A stretch of 39,783 bases of DNA, from NCBI GenBank assembly GCA_903887005.1, contig CAISOH010000421.1, positions 1-39,783 on the forward strand, written 5' to 3'. Below, in pieces: positions 19,030 through 27,291 of the stretch (positions are counted from its first letter, which is position 1; every line of letters starts with the position of its first letter). This DNA is from an uncultured Bacteroidota bacterium. GTDB taxonomy: Bacteria > Bacteroidota > Bacteroidia > Chitinophagales > Chitinophagaceae. The translations under genes were made by a program, and so were the position numbers. The notes beneath the pieces are model-generated. The model did no database searches. It was not told where the DNA came from and was given only the letters and a program-made list of their open reading frames with translations.

Positions 19030-19339
19030 TTTATTTTGAAATTGTTAACGGTACCAATAGAAAATCCATACAATGATAGTAATATTTTTTTGTAAAGTAC
19101 AAATTTTTGAAAAAAATTAGTTCATTATAATTAATTATTAACCCTGATGTTTATTTAAAAATAAACCTGTTCTGAATGATGAAATTTATTGTTTGGAAAA
19201 GATATGAAAAACGATTTTGGGCTGCGTTTCTGTAGAAGGAAGATAAATTTTAAAAATATTTATCAGCAATTGATTAAATCAATACATATCATGTTTATTA
19301 TTAATTTTTATATTTACAATAAATCCGTAAATTTGCCTT
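19030..19339. other. AT-rich intergenic region
   Basis: No gene or clear structure is visible apart from TAAATTTG at 19328-19335, an exact TAnnTTTG match. That box ends only 4 bp before the ATG of the antitoxin-like gene, which would give a leaderless transcript or may be coincidence. Confidence 0.4.
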
Positions 19340-19588
19340 ATGAATATCCAATTAGAGAAAATTGAACTTATCAAACGTCTTGCGGATGTAAATAATGAAG
19401 CTATTATTAATAAGCTCAAGACTATCCTTATGCCTGAAAAAAAAATGGATGAAACCGAACGATTAATGTCAAATCCCGAACTTGTCAAAAAAATCAGGGA
19501 AGCACGGGAGGAAATAAAAGAGGGTAAAGGAGTAAAATATAACAGCATAATCGGGAAATTAAAGTCAGATAATCCTTCCGCATACTGA
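19340..19588 (+). CDS. Antitoxin-like protein, apparently without its toxin
   Basis: The 82-residue protein begins 'MNIQLEKIELIKRLADVNNEAIINKL', the N-terminal pattern of small Bacteroidota antitoxin/addiction-module proteins, followed by a charged linker and a helical C-terminus ('LVKKIREAREEIKEGKGVKY') that usually binds a RelE/ParE-type toxin. Such proteins normally lie just upstream of the toxin gene. Here the next gene, 7 bp away, is the convergent HisF-like gene, and no toxin frame follows. It is thus an orphan antitoxin or a remnant of a type II module. Confidence 0.65.
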   Translation: MNIQLEKIELIKRLADVNNEAIINKLKTILMPEKKMDETERLMSNPELVKKIREAREEIKEGKGVKYNSIIGKLKSDNPSAY

Positions 19589-19595
19589 TTATGAC

Positions 19596-20336
19596 TTAAG
19601 TTAAATAAGAAGGAAAACTGATAAGCACCGCCCGGTGTTTGCCATTGAAAAAAAACAGACTTCCTGCAGCCGCTGCAGATGCGCCATGTTTTAATGCAAT
19701 TGTCAAATCTTCTGTACACCCTGCTCCTCCGCAGGCAATGACAGGTATATTTACATTTGAGGATACCTGTTCTATCAAATCTGTATCATAGCCTTCCCGC
19801 GTCCCGTCCCGGTCAATTGAATTGAGCAGTATTTCCCCGCAGCCGTTTTGCGCAGCCTGATTAGCATATTCCTTTGGTCCAATCCCTGTGTTATGGCTCC
19901 CGTTTTTAGTAAAAACCCTGTACAAACCCGGCGAAGTTTGTTTAACATCCATTGATACCATTACACTTTGACTGCCATATATCTTTGCCACTTCTGAAAT
20001 AATACACGGGTTGAAAAACGCTGATGAATTCAATGAAATTTTTTCAACTCCACAATCAAATACTTTTTTTGCATTATCAGTTGTACTGATACCTCCACCA
20101 TAAATTAATGGTATGGAACATTCCCCGGCAATTGCAGAGATAAGATTATAATCCGGCTCCCTGTTATGTAATGTTGCAGCAATATCCAGAACTAATAATT
20201 CGGGTATATTTTTATCATTGAGAATGCGCACTGTATTGATAGGGTCACCTATATGAACAGGCCCTTTAAAACGAACAGTTTTTACCAACTGTTTGTTTTT
20301 TAACAGCAAAACGGGAATGATTCTGTTTACCGCCAT
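19596..20336 (-). CDS. HisF-like protein of an acetamidino-sugar cassette (HisF2/AglZ/WbuZ type)
   Basis: The 246-residue TIM-barrel protein aligns without gaps to the N-terminus of HisF ('RIIP' then 'LVKTVRFK'). The catalytic Asp11 of true HisF is Leu11 and Cys9 is Val9, while Lys19, Asp51 and Asp130 ('VSMDVK') remain. 'NSIDRDGT' and 'ACGGAGC' phosphate-binding loops are present. Proteins of this kind partner with a HisH-type glutaminase and an N-acetyl sugar amidotransferase to deliver ammonia for making an acetamidino group on surface sugars, rather than acting in histidine synthesis. It is the last gene of a three-gene operon, its start abutting the HisH-like stop. Confidence 0.85.
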   Translation of the reverse strand: MAVNRIIPVLLLKNKQLVKTVRFKGPVHIGDPINTVRILNDKNIPELLVLDIAATLHNREPDYNLISAIAGECSIPLIYGGGISTTDNAKKVFDCGVEKISLNSSAFFNPCIISEVAKIYGSQSVMVSMDVKQTSPGLYRVFTKNGSHNTGIGPKEYANQAAQNGCGEILLNSIDRDGTREGYDTDLIEQVSSNVNIPVIACGGAGCTEDLTIALKHGASAAAAGSLFFFNGKHRAVLISFPSYLT

Positions 20337-20951
20337 TTAAAAATATTCCACAAAATTTTTAAGCAATATCGCTCCGTATTTACCACTCTTTTCAGGATGA
20401 AACTGCACACCCGTAATATTATTTTTTTCAATCGCAGAAATAAAAGCCGGGCCATATTCTGTTGTGCATAAAACCTCTTCCTGATTATTGCATACTACTT
20501 GGTAGGAATGTGCAAAATAGAATTTACATCCATCATCAATATCATTAAACAACTTACTGCTTTTATGGATCCTTATATAATTCCACCCGATATGCGGAAT
20601 TTTAATTTTATGGCCTTCATTATTAAACCTCGTGGTAGTTGCATCTAACCACCCAAAACCCTGCTGATTACCTTCTTCGCTCGACCTGGTCATTAGCTGC
20701 ATACCGAGGCAGATACCAAGAAAAGGTGTTTGTCCCTCCCTGACTTTTTTCTCAAGCATTTCAGTAATGCCATTAACTTCCAGTTTTTTTACAGCTTCAT
20801 CAAAAGCGCCGATTCCGGGCAGAATTAATTTATCCGCTTGCTCCAGGGCTTTTGGGTCAGAAGAGATAAATGAAGAAATGCCAGCTTTTTTAAGTGTGGA
20901 CATTACAGATACCGGGTTGCCCGCGCAATAATCAATAATACCAATCCGCAT
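20337..20951 (-). CDS. hisH: HisH-like glutamine amidotransferase subunit
   Basis: The 204-residue protein is a class I glutaminase. The nucleophile elbow 'GICLGMQ' carries Cys81, and 'GVQFHPEKS' near residue 183 supplies His185 and Glu187, so the catalytic triad is intact. It should release ammonia from glutamine for its HisF-like partner, directly adjacent with no gap. The gene overlaps the stop of the upstream amidotransferase gene by one base. The context (no other his genes, sugar amidotransferase in the operon) indicates glycan modification and not histidine biosynthesis. Confidence 0.92.
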   Translation of the reverse strand: MRIGIIDYCAGNPVSVMSTLKKAGISSFISSDPKALEQADKLILPGIGAFDEAVKKLEVNGITEMLEKKVREGQTPFLGICLGMQLMTRSSEEGNQQGFGWLDATTTRFNNEGHKIKIPHIGWNYIRIHKSSKLFNDIDDGCKFYFAHSYQVVCNNQEEVLCTTEYGPAFISAIEKNNITGVQFHPEKSGKYGAILLKNFVEYF

Positions 20952-22081
20952 TAGTAACGATGAGATATTTTTAGATCCTTAGTCAAACTAAAAGTATTTC
21001 TGATAGCATTGTAAGCCTGCTTTATTATCAAATCCGTTTTATAATCTTCATGCTTTGCATTGGATAGAAGCATATATTGGTCCATTTCATGATCAGTAAT
21101 GCCGAATTTTTTCTGTACAAATTCTTTATCTGAATGGAATAAATGCGGGTCATACACTGGCATGAGTAATTCGTTTAGCGCCTCCTCTCTGGTAATCTGG
21201 CCGGAGCATATCAGGGTTGACAAATGAGCGCGTCTCTTATCTATTCCAAACCGGGCCGGCAAAATATAGCATTGATAAAATCTTGTCCATATAGATTCTC
21301 CATGCTTTACAGGATGCTGTTTCCAGTCAAATTGCTCTGCCAGGATTTTTGAAGCGGTTGATTTTACATAATCCGCATAGTTTAGTAAATGCACATTTTC
21401 TATTCGCTTTACATTGTAGTAATAGAATTTATTGATAAGGTTGATGACAGGGAAGGATTCAAGACGTTTGATCTTACCAAATCTCCGGTGAATATCCATT
21501 AAATTGACTGCATCGCCTTTGTTGTAAACCCAGCTGCGGGGCATAATGCCTTCTGTTACGAAATTGTGCCCGGTGAGTATGTATTTTACTTTAAATTTTG
21601 CAGCGGTTTTATAGAGCGATGCCATAAAAGAATGGTCTGTAGGGATTTCCAGGTCCACAACGCCGGCTTTAAGATAGGCAAGTTGCACATCCCTGAATTC
21701 TTCCCAGTTAACAACGTAAGTATATAAGTCAACTTTAAGTTGATTAACCAGTTTTTCTATATTGTTTACAGCGTTTTCTGTGTTCCATCCGCAATCATAA
21801 TGTACAGCCAGCGGATTAAGCCCTGATTGTTTTGCAAGATATAACAGCCAGGAACTGTCTAAACCGCCGCTGATACCAATAATGCAGTCATATTCAGATT
21901 GCTTCCTGCTTTTTTTTATCCGCGAAATAAATGAGTCGTAAACTTTGCTTTCTTTCTCCCTGATAAATTCCTTTTCCTTTTTTCTGTATTCATTACAGTA
22001 ATTGCAAACCCCCTTATCATCAAAGGTTATGAAACTATCGCTGACGTCTAAAACGCAATGAGTGCAACAGGTATAATTCAT
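20951..22081 (-). CDS. N-acetyl sugar amidotransferase (PseA/WbuX-like)
   Basis: The 376-residue protein has an N-terminal zinc-type cysteine cluster (Cys5, 6, 9, 26, 29), then the ATP-pyrophosphatase loop 'GISGGLDSS' at residues ~69-77. 'GHNFVTEG' near residue 170 and a long helical C-terminus follow. This matches the PP-loop N-acetyl sugar amidotransferases that convert an acetamido group on a nucleotide-activated sugar (pseudaminic, legionaminic or fucosamine-type) to an acetamidino group, using ATP and ammonia from the HisH/HisF-like pair. It is the first gene of the operon. Notably, no pseudaminic or O-antigen synthesis genes lie nearby, so the sugar is made elsewhere. Confidence 0.88.
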   Translation of the reverse strand: MNYTCCTHCVLDVSDSFITFDDKGVCNYCNEYRKKEKEFIREKESKVYDSFISRIKKSRKQSEYDCIIGISGGLDSSWLLYLAKQSGLNPLAVHYDCGWNTENAVNNIEKLVNQLKVDLYTYVVNWEEFRDVQLAYLKAGVVDLEIPTDHSFMASLYKTAAKFKVKYILTGHNFVTEGIMPRSWVYNKGDAVNLMDIHRRFGKIKRLESFPVINLINKFYYYNVKRIENVHLLNYADYVKSTASKILAEQFDWKQHPVKHGESIWTRFYQCYILPARFGIDKRRAHLSTLICSGQITREEALNELLMPVYDPHLFHSDKEFVQKKFGITDHEMDQYMLLSNAKHEDYKTDLIIKQAYNAIRNTFSLTKDLKISHRY

Positions 22082-22261
22082 GAAAGACAGATTGTATAAA
22101 ATAACGGATTATCTGATTTCTTATTGCCTGCGAGCCTGATAAAAAGATAAAATAGTCCTTATTGTTTTCAGATAATGACTTATCTGTTGAAGTTGGTTTT
22201 TATCAAAAATGAAAAACGGTTAAAGATCACTAACTTTAGGATTGTTTAATTTAATGATAGT

Positions 22262-22909
22262 ATGGCCTTAAGGAACATTGCCTGCAATATCATACTTACA
22301 GCATTTTTGTTTCTAGTTAGTTGTGGCCCTTCCGTCACTTTTAATGCGCCGCAGCCTGCAGATGCAAAAATACTATTAAGATTTCCAGGCGGAATACAAG
22401 GGAATTATTTAAGCTCCGATGGTGTATCCATCTTAAGCATTTCTGAAAATGCGATCATTAAAACAGAAGACATGGATGTGAGCATTCCCAAAGACAGCAT
22501 TGCAGGAAACGGTTATTCATTAAAAGACGATACACTGATAAATAATAATACATTGGAAAAGGAAAAAGTACATATTTCCGGCGATACTGTTTTTCAGCAT
22601 ATACATTGGGTGGATACATTATTTCAAATATCCGACAGGGATATTCTGAAAAAATTCAAGGGGTTTTATTTCTTAAATACCCGATATGATACAAATGTAT
22701 GGGTTATCAGAAAATTATGGCTGAAAAATGGCATCTTAATCATTTCAGAAATATCTGGTGAAGATGATATAAAAAATCTCAAAGAAATTACAGAAACTAA
22801 CGTTGATACTTCATTTTATAATTTTCAAATAAATAAAAAACAATTTAAAGAATTCCTTAAACGTGAGGGTTTTGAAAAAACAGATAGCTTTAGAAAAATG
22901 CGTAAGTAA
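22262..22909 (+). CDS. Predicted lipoprotein, unknown function
   Basis: The 215-residue protein has a lipoprotein signal (MALRNIACNIILTAFLFLVSC) with the lipidation Cys at residue 21 in an 'FLVSC' lipobox. The mature part is beta-rich with many Asp and Lys residues and the pattern 'DTLFQISDRDILKKFKGFYFLNTRYD', and ends in a basic helix. TAACTTTA at 22231-22238, one mismatch from the -7 box, lies 24 bp before the ATG. I do not recognise the family. It is divergent from the amidotransferase operon. Confidence 0.7.
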   Translation: MALRNIACNIILTAFLFLVSCGPSVTFNAPQPADAKILLRFPGGIQGNYLSSDGVSILSISENAIIKTEDMDVSIPKDSIAGNGYSLKDDTLINNNTLEKEKVHISGDTVFQHIHWVDTLFQISDRDILKKFKGFYFLNTRYDTNVWVIRKLWLKNGILIISEISGEDDIKNLKEITETNVDTSFYNFQINKKQFKEFLKREGFEKTDSFRKMRK

Positions 22910-22992
22910 ATAAAAATTTTCTACAATGCCTGGCTAACTTTGGCTGATAAAAATAAATCAATCTTATTTTGCGTTTGAATAAATTAGGCTTT

Positions 22993-23556
22993 ATGAAAAA
23001 CATGTACCTGAAAGGACTGCTGTTGCTTATTTTACTAACAGGTAACTCCCATCTGTTCGCACAGTCAAATAAAATACCCTGGGGGCACGGAACGAAACTA
23101 ACGTGGGAGGATTTTCAGGCGGCCCCTGATACAAGAAAAGATGCTTTTGCCTATACGGAATATACGCTGGATAATTCTTTCGGCCTGGATGGTTCCGGTA
23201 AGATCTTAGTGAAAGTAAATTGCAGTTTTGCAAAAAATAAGTCGTGGAAAAAAACAGATAAAAAACTCACCCCGGAATTACTAAAACACGAACAGGGACA
23301 TTTTGATATAGGTGAAATCTATGCAAGGAAATTGCGCCAGACTTTTGCCAATTATTCTTTAACCCACATATATAGCCCCAACACAAAAATGGAGATTGAA
23401 ATTATTGTGCAGAAAGCAATGGACGAAGCACATGCATTTGAGGCACAATATGACAAGGAAACAAACCGTGGTATTGTTGCTGCCAAACAGGAGGAATGGT
23501 GGCTGAAAATAGCTACTATGCTGAAAGACTTTAATCAATTTGAGGAACGATTGTAG
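22993..23556 (+). CDS. DUF922-type secreted putative metalloprotease
   Basis: I start at the ATG at 22993 (187 aa), which opens a signal peptide ending near 'LFAQ'; the longer frame begins with TTG at 22969. The mature protein has 'KLTWEDFQAAPDT' near the start, typical of DUF922, and the metal-site motif 'LLKHEQGHFDIGE' (His99-Glu-x-x-His103, then Glu108). This is the HExxH-x4-E arrangement behind the family's prediction as zinc-dependent peptidases. It is likely periplasmic or surface-exposed. No partner gene is evident; it converges with the DUF3800 gene. Proteolytic activity is a family prediction only. Confidence 0.82.
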   Translation: MKNMYLKGLLLLILLTGNSHLFAQSNKIPWGHGTKLTWEDFQAAPDTRKDAFAYTEYTLDNSFGLDGSGKILVKVNCSFAKNKSWKKTDKKLTPELLKHEQGHFDIGEIYARKLRQTFANYSLTHIYSPNTKMEIEIIVQKAMDEAHAFEAQYDKETNRGIVAAKQEEWWLKIATMLKDFNQFEERL

Positions 23557-23600
23557 CCGGTATCTGGCAAGTGAACGTTGTTATTCCGTTTTTTCTAAAG

Positions 23601-24535
23601 TTATTTGGTTTTGCAAATTTTTTTCAAAAAATGGTTGTACATTTGCATAGCCTGTTTTGCATGAAGGTCGGCTTCAAGCCGTTGAAGGGTATCCTTCTTA
23701 GTGCAATCACGGGCTTTTTTTATTTTAGAAAGTTCTCTTTTGTCAACTTCTTTTCTTTCGTATATAAGTTGCTGTTTCCCTGGGAATTTTCAATATCATA
23801 AAGGTCTAAAATAAAAGCTACTTTATCGCTGATAAAGTCATAATACCTTGTTTCACCCCTTTCAAATACACGTTGTATTGCCCAACAGAAATAATCAGAG
23901 ATGTTTAATAATGGTTCAGTAGTGGGATACTGAACATTAAAAACTATTTTGCAGCAATTAGATTTATCCGGATTTTGCGCTGCTGAAATTTCAATCGCTT
24001 TTGACAATCCTTTTTCCAGATTATGATGAGTTGTGCATTTGCTTCTGTGCGAAATATTTAATACTAAATCACTATCATTATTTAATTTATTTTTTAATAA
24101 GTGGGATAATAAATCTGCATAAAATTCCGCCTCTTTCCCATTGTGTTTCTTTTCGTAAAGTGAATAAATTTTTCTGCCAACAATTGCCTCAAAACAAAAA
24201 TCAATTGTATTGATGAATTCAAAAACCATTTTACGCACTTCCGGCAAATCATCTTTTGCATGTGCAAAATAGCCTGTGGTATTTTTCTTTTTAATAATAC
24301 TTAACACACCATTGTAATATGGGTCATCAGCTATTTTGTGCTGCAATGCGATTACTTTTCTTCTTACTTCATTTAAAGGTTCATTTATTCTTAACATGCC
24401 CAAAATGAAACATTTTGAAACACCAGCGCAACCCAATAAAGGAATCTTACCATTCCCATAGAAAGTAGTATCGCCTGCCTCATCTAAAAAGTAGTGATAA
24501 GAATACGGTGGTTGTTTTGTATAATTTTCTTGCAC
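23601..24535 (-). CDS. DUF3800 protein, apparently frameshifted near its end
   Basis: The uninterrupted frame is 23720-24535 (271 aa). The N-terminus carries 'YHYFLDEAGD' (Asp18, Glu19, Asp22), the conserved acidic motif of DUF3800 proteins. A later 'NISDYFCWAIQRVFERG' supplies the second conserved Asp and a basic helix. This family is thought to have an RNase H-like fold and is common on mobile elements, but its function is not established. After the TAA at 23720-23722 an open -1 frame continues for 37 more codons to a TAA at 23601-23603, reading as a plausible charged helical tail ('ARDCTKKDTLQRLEADLHAK'). A one-base loss in the AAAA run just before the stop would explain this. Confidence 0.7.
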
Positions 24536-24588
24536 AATTTAATGTTTTCGTTGTTAATATCTTCCTTATTACATACCAATTACGGCTT

Positions 24589-24620
24589 CAAAAATAGTAT
24601 GTAATTACTTATGATGTCAA
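24589..24620 (-). promoter_or_regulatory. Promoter for the DUF3800 gene
   Basis: On the minus strand TATTTTTG (24596-24589) matches TAnnTTTG exactly, and a TTG (24620-24618) lies 21 bp upstream. The gene's ATG at 24535 is about 54 bp downstream. Confidence 0.5.
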
Positions 24621-24760
24621 AAATAAGTAAACAATAATTTGGCATTCAGACATCCAGTGCATTTGAACACAATTTGACAAAAAGATATTGATTCCGATTG
24701 GTAAACTTTCTTTTTTCAACATAATTATTTCGTACATTTACAACAATAAAATATCTGTAT

Positions 24761-25351
24761 ATGGTTTTCCGGATCCTGAAAATTTCTCTGGCAGTATTGT
24801 GTATCGGAGTTCTTGTTTCTTATGATGTGCCCAAGAACTGGATAGTGGCAGGCAGCAAACCTTGATTATTACGAAATGGGAATAGTTTATGGGTCGGGGT
24901 ATAATGGTAAAAACGCCGCGACTATACGCTCCATAAAAAGAGAAATAAAAGGCTTCGGTACTTTAATGCAGAATTTTTCCCCGGACAAGTACAAAGGGAA
25001 AAGGCTGCGGCTGACCGGCTACGTAAAAACGAAGGATGTGGAAGATGGATGGGCGGGACTTGGGTTAAGGGTTGACGGCGATAAAGAAGCGCTGCCTGAT
25101 GGTAAACAATCACGAAAAATGCTGGCATTCGACAATATGCAAAACAGGCCTCTTAAAGGCACCATGGACTGTACAAAATGCGAGATAGTCATAGATGTGC
25201 CTGACAGCGCTACCAATATAGCATATAGCGTCCTGCTCCGCAGGGCGGACAAATCTGGTTCCACCGGCTGAAATTTGATATTGTTGATGCTACCGTACAC
25301 ACAACCAGTTATAAACTGGAAGAGCCGACTAATCTGGATTTTGAGAAATAA
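24761..25351 (+). pseudogene. Broken conserved secreted protein gene, two compensating frameshifts
   Basis: Three adjoining frames make one continuous protein. Frame 1 starts at the ATG at 24761 with a signal peptide (MVFRILKISLAVLCIGVLVS) and runs to 'VAGSKP', ending at the TGA at 24863-24865. Frame 2 continues 'DYYEMGIVYGSGYNGKNAAT' up to ~25245 ('IAYSVLLRR'). Frame 3, the same phase as frame 1, continues 'GQIWFHRLKFDIVD' to 'NLDFEK' and the TAA at 25349-25351. One extra base near 24862 and one missing base near 25246 explain it. I remember intact proteins of this shape in Bacteroidota and Firmicutes ('GKNAATIKSI', 'WFDNI.FEIV'), some annotated loosely as regulators; the function is not known to me. 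Only the middle frame (24876-25271) would be called as a gene by default. Confidence 0.75.
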
Positions 25352-25360
25352 AATGGAGGG

Positions 25361-25799
25361 TTACTGCTTGACAAACTTCCTGACTTCTGTGCCATATAAT
25401 TTAATGAAGTACACACCTGTAGGTAAGTCAGCTACAGTCACATGTACCTGTTCAGAGTTGTACTCATGGCTATATATTGTTTGCCCTAAGAGGTTGCTTA
25501 TGATTATTCTGGTGATTTTATTTGCTGACAGAATGGTTAGTTCTTTTGTGGCATTGTTCTATATCTGTAAGCGGTTTGTTGCCTGAACAGGTATGCACCT
25601 GTGGGTCAGCGTCCGGCTCATATCCCCAGGTCATCGGAGGGAAGAAGTTCTCTCCATATCATACGTTCTGTTTAATAAATATTTTCATTGTTGCGGATCG
25701 TCCGGTGAGGTTGTTCTGAAGAGTCACCATTGTCTGTATGCTGAGACTTGCAGCACATTTGGCAAATCCAAAGTTTAGCAGTTTGCCGCGCATTTTCAT
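25361..25799 (-). pseudogene. Remnant of a T9SS-exported protein
   Basis: On the minus strand the frame from the ATG at 25799 reads 'TMVTLQNNLTGRSATMKIFIKQNV', meets a TGA, then continues in frame as 'YGENFFPPMTWGYEPDADPQ' and 'CSGNKPLTDIE'. After a small deletion the reading moves to another frame (open 25361-25558) giving 'NNATKELTILSANKITRIII', 'SNLLGQTIYS' and 'LPTGVYFIKLYGTEVRKFVKQ' to the TAA at 25361. That last part is a T9SS type A sorting domain. The N-terminus with its signal peptide is missing. This is a decayed fragment of a surface or secreted protein gene. Confidence 0.72.
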
Positions 25800-25823
25800 T
25801 ACAATAAAATAATTAGATGATGG

Positions 25824-26243
25824 TTAGATGGGCTTTTCTGCCAACGATGTAAGAATCTGCTCAAAGCATTTTGTGAGTTCGGAATAGTTGCCTTTTTCGA
25901 GGAAATTGTTTGCTCCGTATTGGTAATACGTATTTACATTCTCATCGCCAAGAGAGGTTGAATATATTATTACAGGAATCCGCTTTAGTTTTTCATTGCA
26001 TTTTATTTCTGTAAGACATTCTAAACCGTTTTTCCGGGGCATGTTGATATCAAGAAAAAGAACATCAGGAAGGTGCTCTGAATTTTTAGAAAGATAATCC
26101 ATGAGCCGGGCACCGTCAGGAACCGTTTTAAGATTTATTGAAAATGGCAGTATTTTAAGTTCTTTCTCAAAGCAGTATCGTTCATCTGCATCATCATCTG
26201 CAAGCACTATATTAAGAGGCGTATTTTGTTGTATGTGTAGCAT
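25824..26243 (-). CDS. Single-domain response regulator (CheY/Rcp1-like)
   Basis: The 139-residue protein is one receiver domain with no output domain. The acidic cluster Asp16-Asp17-Asp18 ('LADDDADE') binds metal, Asp65 in 'VLFLDINMPR' is the phosphoacceptor, Ser95/Thr96 in 'IYSTS' is the switch residue and Lys117 in 'FLEKGNY' is the conserved lysine. It resembles the small receivers that pair with phytochrome-like or hybrid kinases. There is no histidine kinase in the window, so its partner is elsewhere. It is monocistronic and lies next to decayed DNA. Confidence 0.92.
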   Translation of the reverse strand: MLHIQQNTPLNIVLADDDADERYCFEKELKILPFSINLKTVPDGARLMDYLSKNSEHLPDVLFLDINMPRKNGLECLTEIKCNEKLKRIPVIIYSTSLGDENVNTYYQYGANNFLEKGNYSELTKCFEQILTSLAEKPI

Positions 26244-26373
26244 TGATAATTAATTAGCAGGATGGTAAAATTATTCCTATATGCAAGTTTTTCAAATGAC
26301 ACCAGTCATAGCTATGACTGTTCTTAATTAGTGGTCCCGCAAAGCCCTCAAAAAATCGATGCAGGTTATCCAA

Positions 26374-26416
26374 ACCTCCCCTATCACCGCCTTGCGCGGG
26401 TGTTTTGAAAGGAGGT
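26374..26416. repeat. REP-like hairpin
   Basis: ACCTCC (26374-26379) and GGAGGT (26411-26416) enclose a second stem CACCGC/GCGGGTG. Such intergenic palindromes are common in this phylum. No second copy was noticed in the window. Confidence 0.45.
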
Positions 26417-26649
26417 ACACGTCTGTAAAATCCAGCCAGTCTGCGACTGGAATTCAAAGACAAACAGTTGAAAGAATGAAAAAAGCCCTATAGAAATAAA
26501 CCTATTGTGCTTTCAAGTCGGGGAACCAGGCAATGTTCGGATTTTTTTCTTAGTCATTTGATGAAATTGCAGAAAATAAGTAATGTTTAAACTCACCACC
26601 TTAGGAACGTCAATGTTCCTTAGAGACTTGCTATTAATTAGTAGTTGAT

Positions 26650-26674
26650 AAAACCCCGTTTATGAGGGGTAAAA
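26650..26674 (-). terminator. Intrinsic terminator of the DUF5329 gene
   Basis: On the minus strand ACCCC-tcataaac-GGGGT is followed by TTTTA; it lies just after the stop codon of the gene ending at 26680. Confidence 0.6.
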
Positions 26675-26679
26675 TTTAG

Positions 26680-27102
26680 TTATTTCTTACGCTCTATTTC
26701 ATTTAGCTTATTATTGAAAAAGCTATTTGCAGATATAATTACGCCATTTTGCATTTTAATTTTATATGCTTCTCCCGAAAATGAAGATGATGTTGCAATT
26801 TTATCAATAAAATCGTGAGCTGTTTTAATCGTACCGCCGGCCCTGCGTAATTTAAATCGTAAATGTTCGGCAGCAGCCTTTCCATCATACCACGACCCAT
26901 TTCTGTAGAAATCAGCACCTTCCATATTCTGAACCGATTTTATCAGTATTTCAATTTTGTCTTTTTCCGATAAAGTGTTGGAATTTTGAACAATGGGTTG
27001 AGTAACCTGGGATGGAGAACGGACCGGATTATTTTGTGCATTACTATTTAAAAATAGAATACACAAAAAAAACACGGTAGCAGATAAAAAATTTATTGAC
27101 AT
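26680..27102 (-). CDS. DUF5329 family secreted protein
   Basis: The 140-residue protein has a signal peptide (MSINFLSATVFFLCILFLNSNAQ) and then a domain matching DUF5329: 'KIEILIKSVQNMEGADFYRNG', 'AAAEHLRFKLRRAGGTIKTA', 'DFIDKIATSSSFSGEAYKIK'. Proteins of this family are periplasmic and of unknown function. The minus-strand -7 box TATTTTTG (27130-27123) lies about 20 bp upstream of the ATG, without an obvious -33. A terminator follows. It is divergent from the membrane protein at 27306. Confidence 0.82.
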   Translation of the reverse strand: MSINFLSATVFFLCILFLNSNAQNNPVRSPSQVTQPIVQNSNTLSEKDKIEILIKSVQNMEGADFYRNGSWYDGKAAAEHLRFKLRRAGGTIKTAHDFIDKIATSSSFSGEAYKIKMQNGVIISANSFFNNKLNEIERKK

Positions 27103-27291
27103 GTAATTTTACAAACTGATTTCAAAAATAAAATAATAATTGAACTTTATCTTCCTTTTCCCACTGGTCTTGCTAAAAGCAAGCATCCGCTTGCGACAAA
27201 CAACGAGAAAGTCAGGCAATTCCCTAGAGCTATCAATAATAGCTTTCCCAAAATATAAAATGCTGATTATTATGTTTTTGTTAGTTTTGTA

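Larger units (their letters stand above)
26244..26679. other. Intergenic region with palindromic elements
   Basis: Two structures stand out besides the terminator at 26650-26674. A large hairpin spans 26374-26416: ACCTCC pairs with GGAGGT, with an inner CACCGC/GCGGGTG stem. A short perfect stem AGGAAC-GTCAAT-GTTCCT lies at 26603-26620. The minus frame 26254-26463 reads through the large hairpin and looks like an artefact, so I see no gene here. Confidence 0.5.

Noticed and set aside
19279-19719. Minus-strand 146-codon frame
   Set aside because: Antisense to the antitoxin-like gene and the end of the HisF-like gene; composition is that of a shadow frame.
23571-23801. Plus-strand 76-codon frame
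   Set aside because: Its openness mirrors the frameshifted tail of the minus-strand DUF3800 gene; Phe-rich and without motifs.
25275-25778. Plus-strand frames of 103, 65 and 61 codons
   Set aside because: They lie opposite the T9SS remnant on the minus strand, whose sorting-domain reading explains the sequence.
26254-26463. Minus-strand 69-codon frame
   Set aside because: It reads through a large intergenic hairpin and gives the kind of Arg/Pro/Gly-rich peptide often mis-called over repeats.
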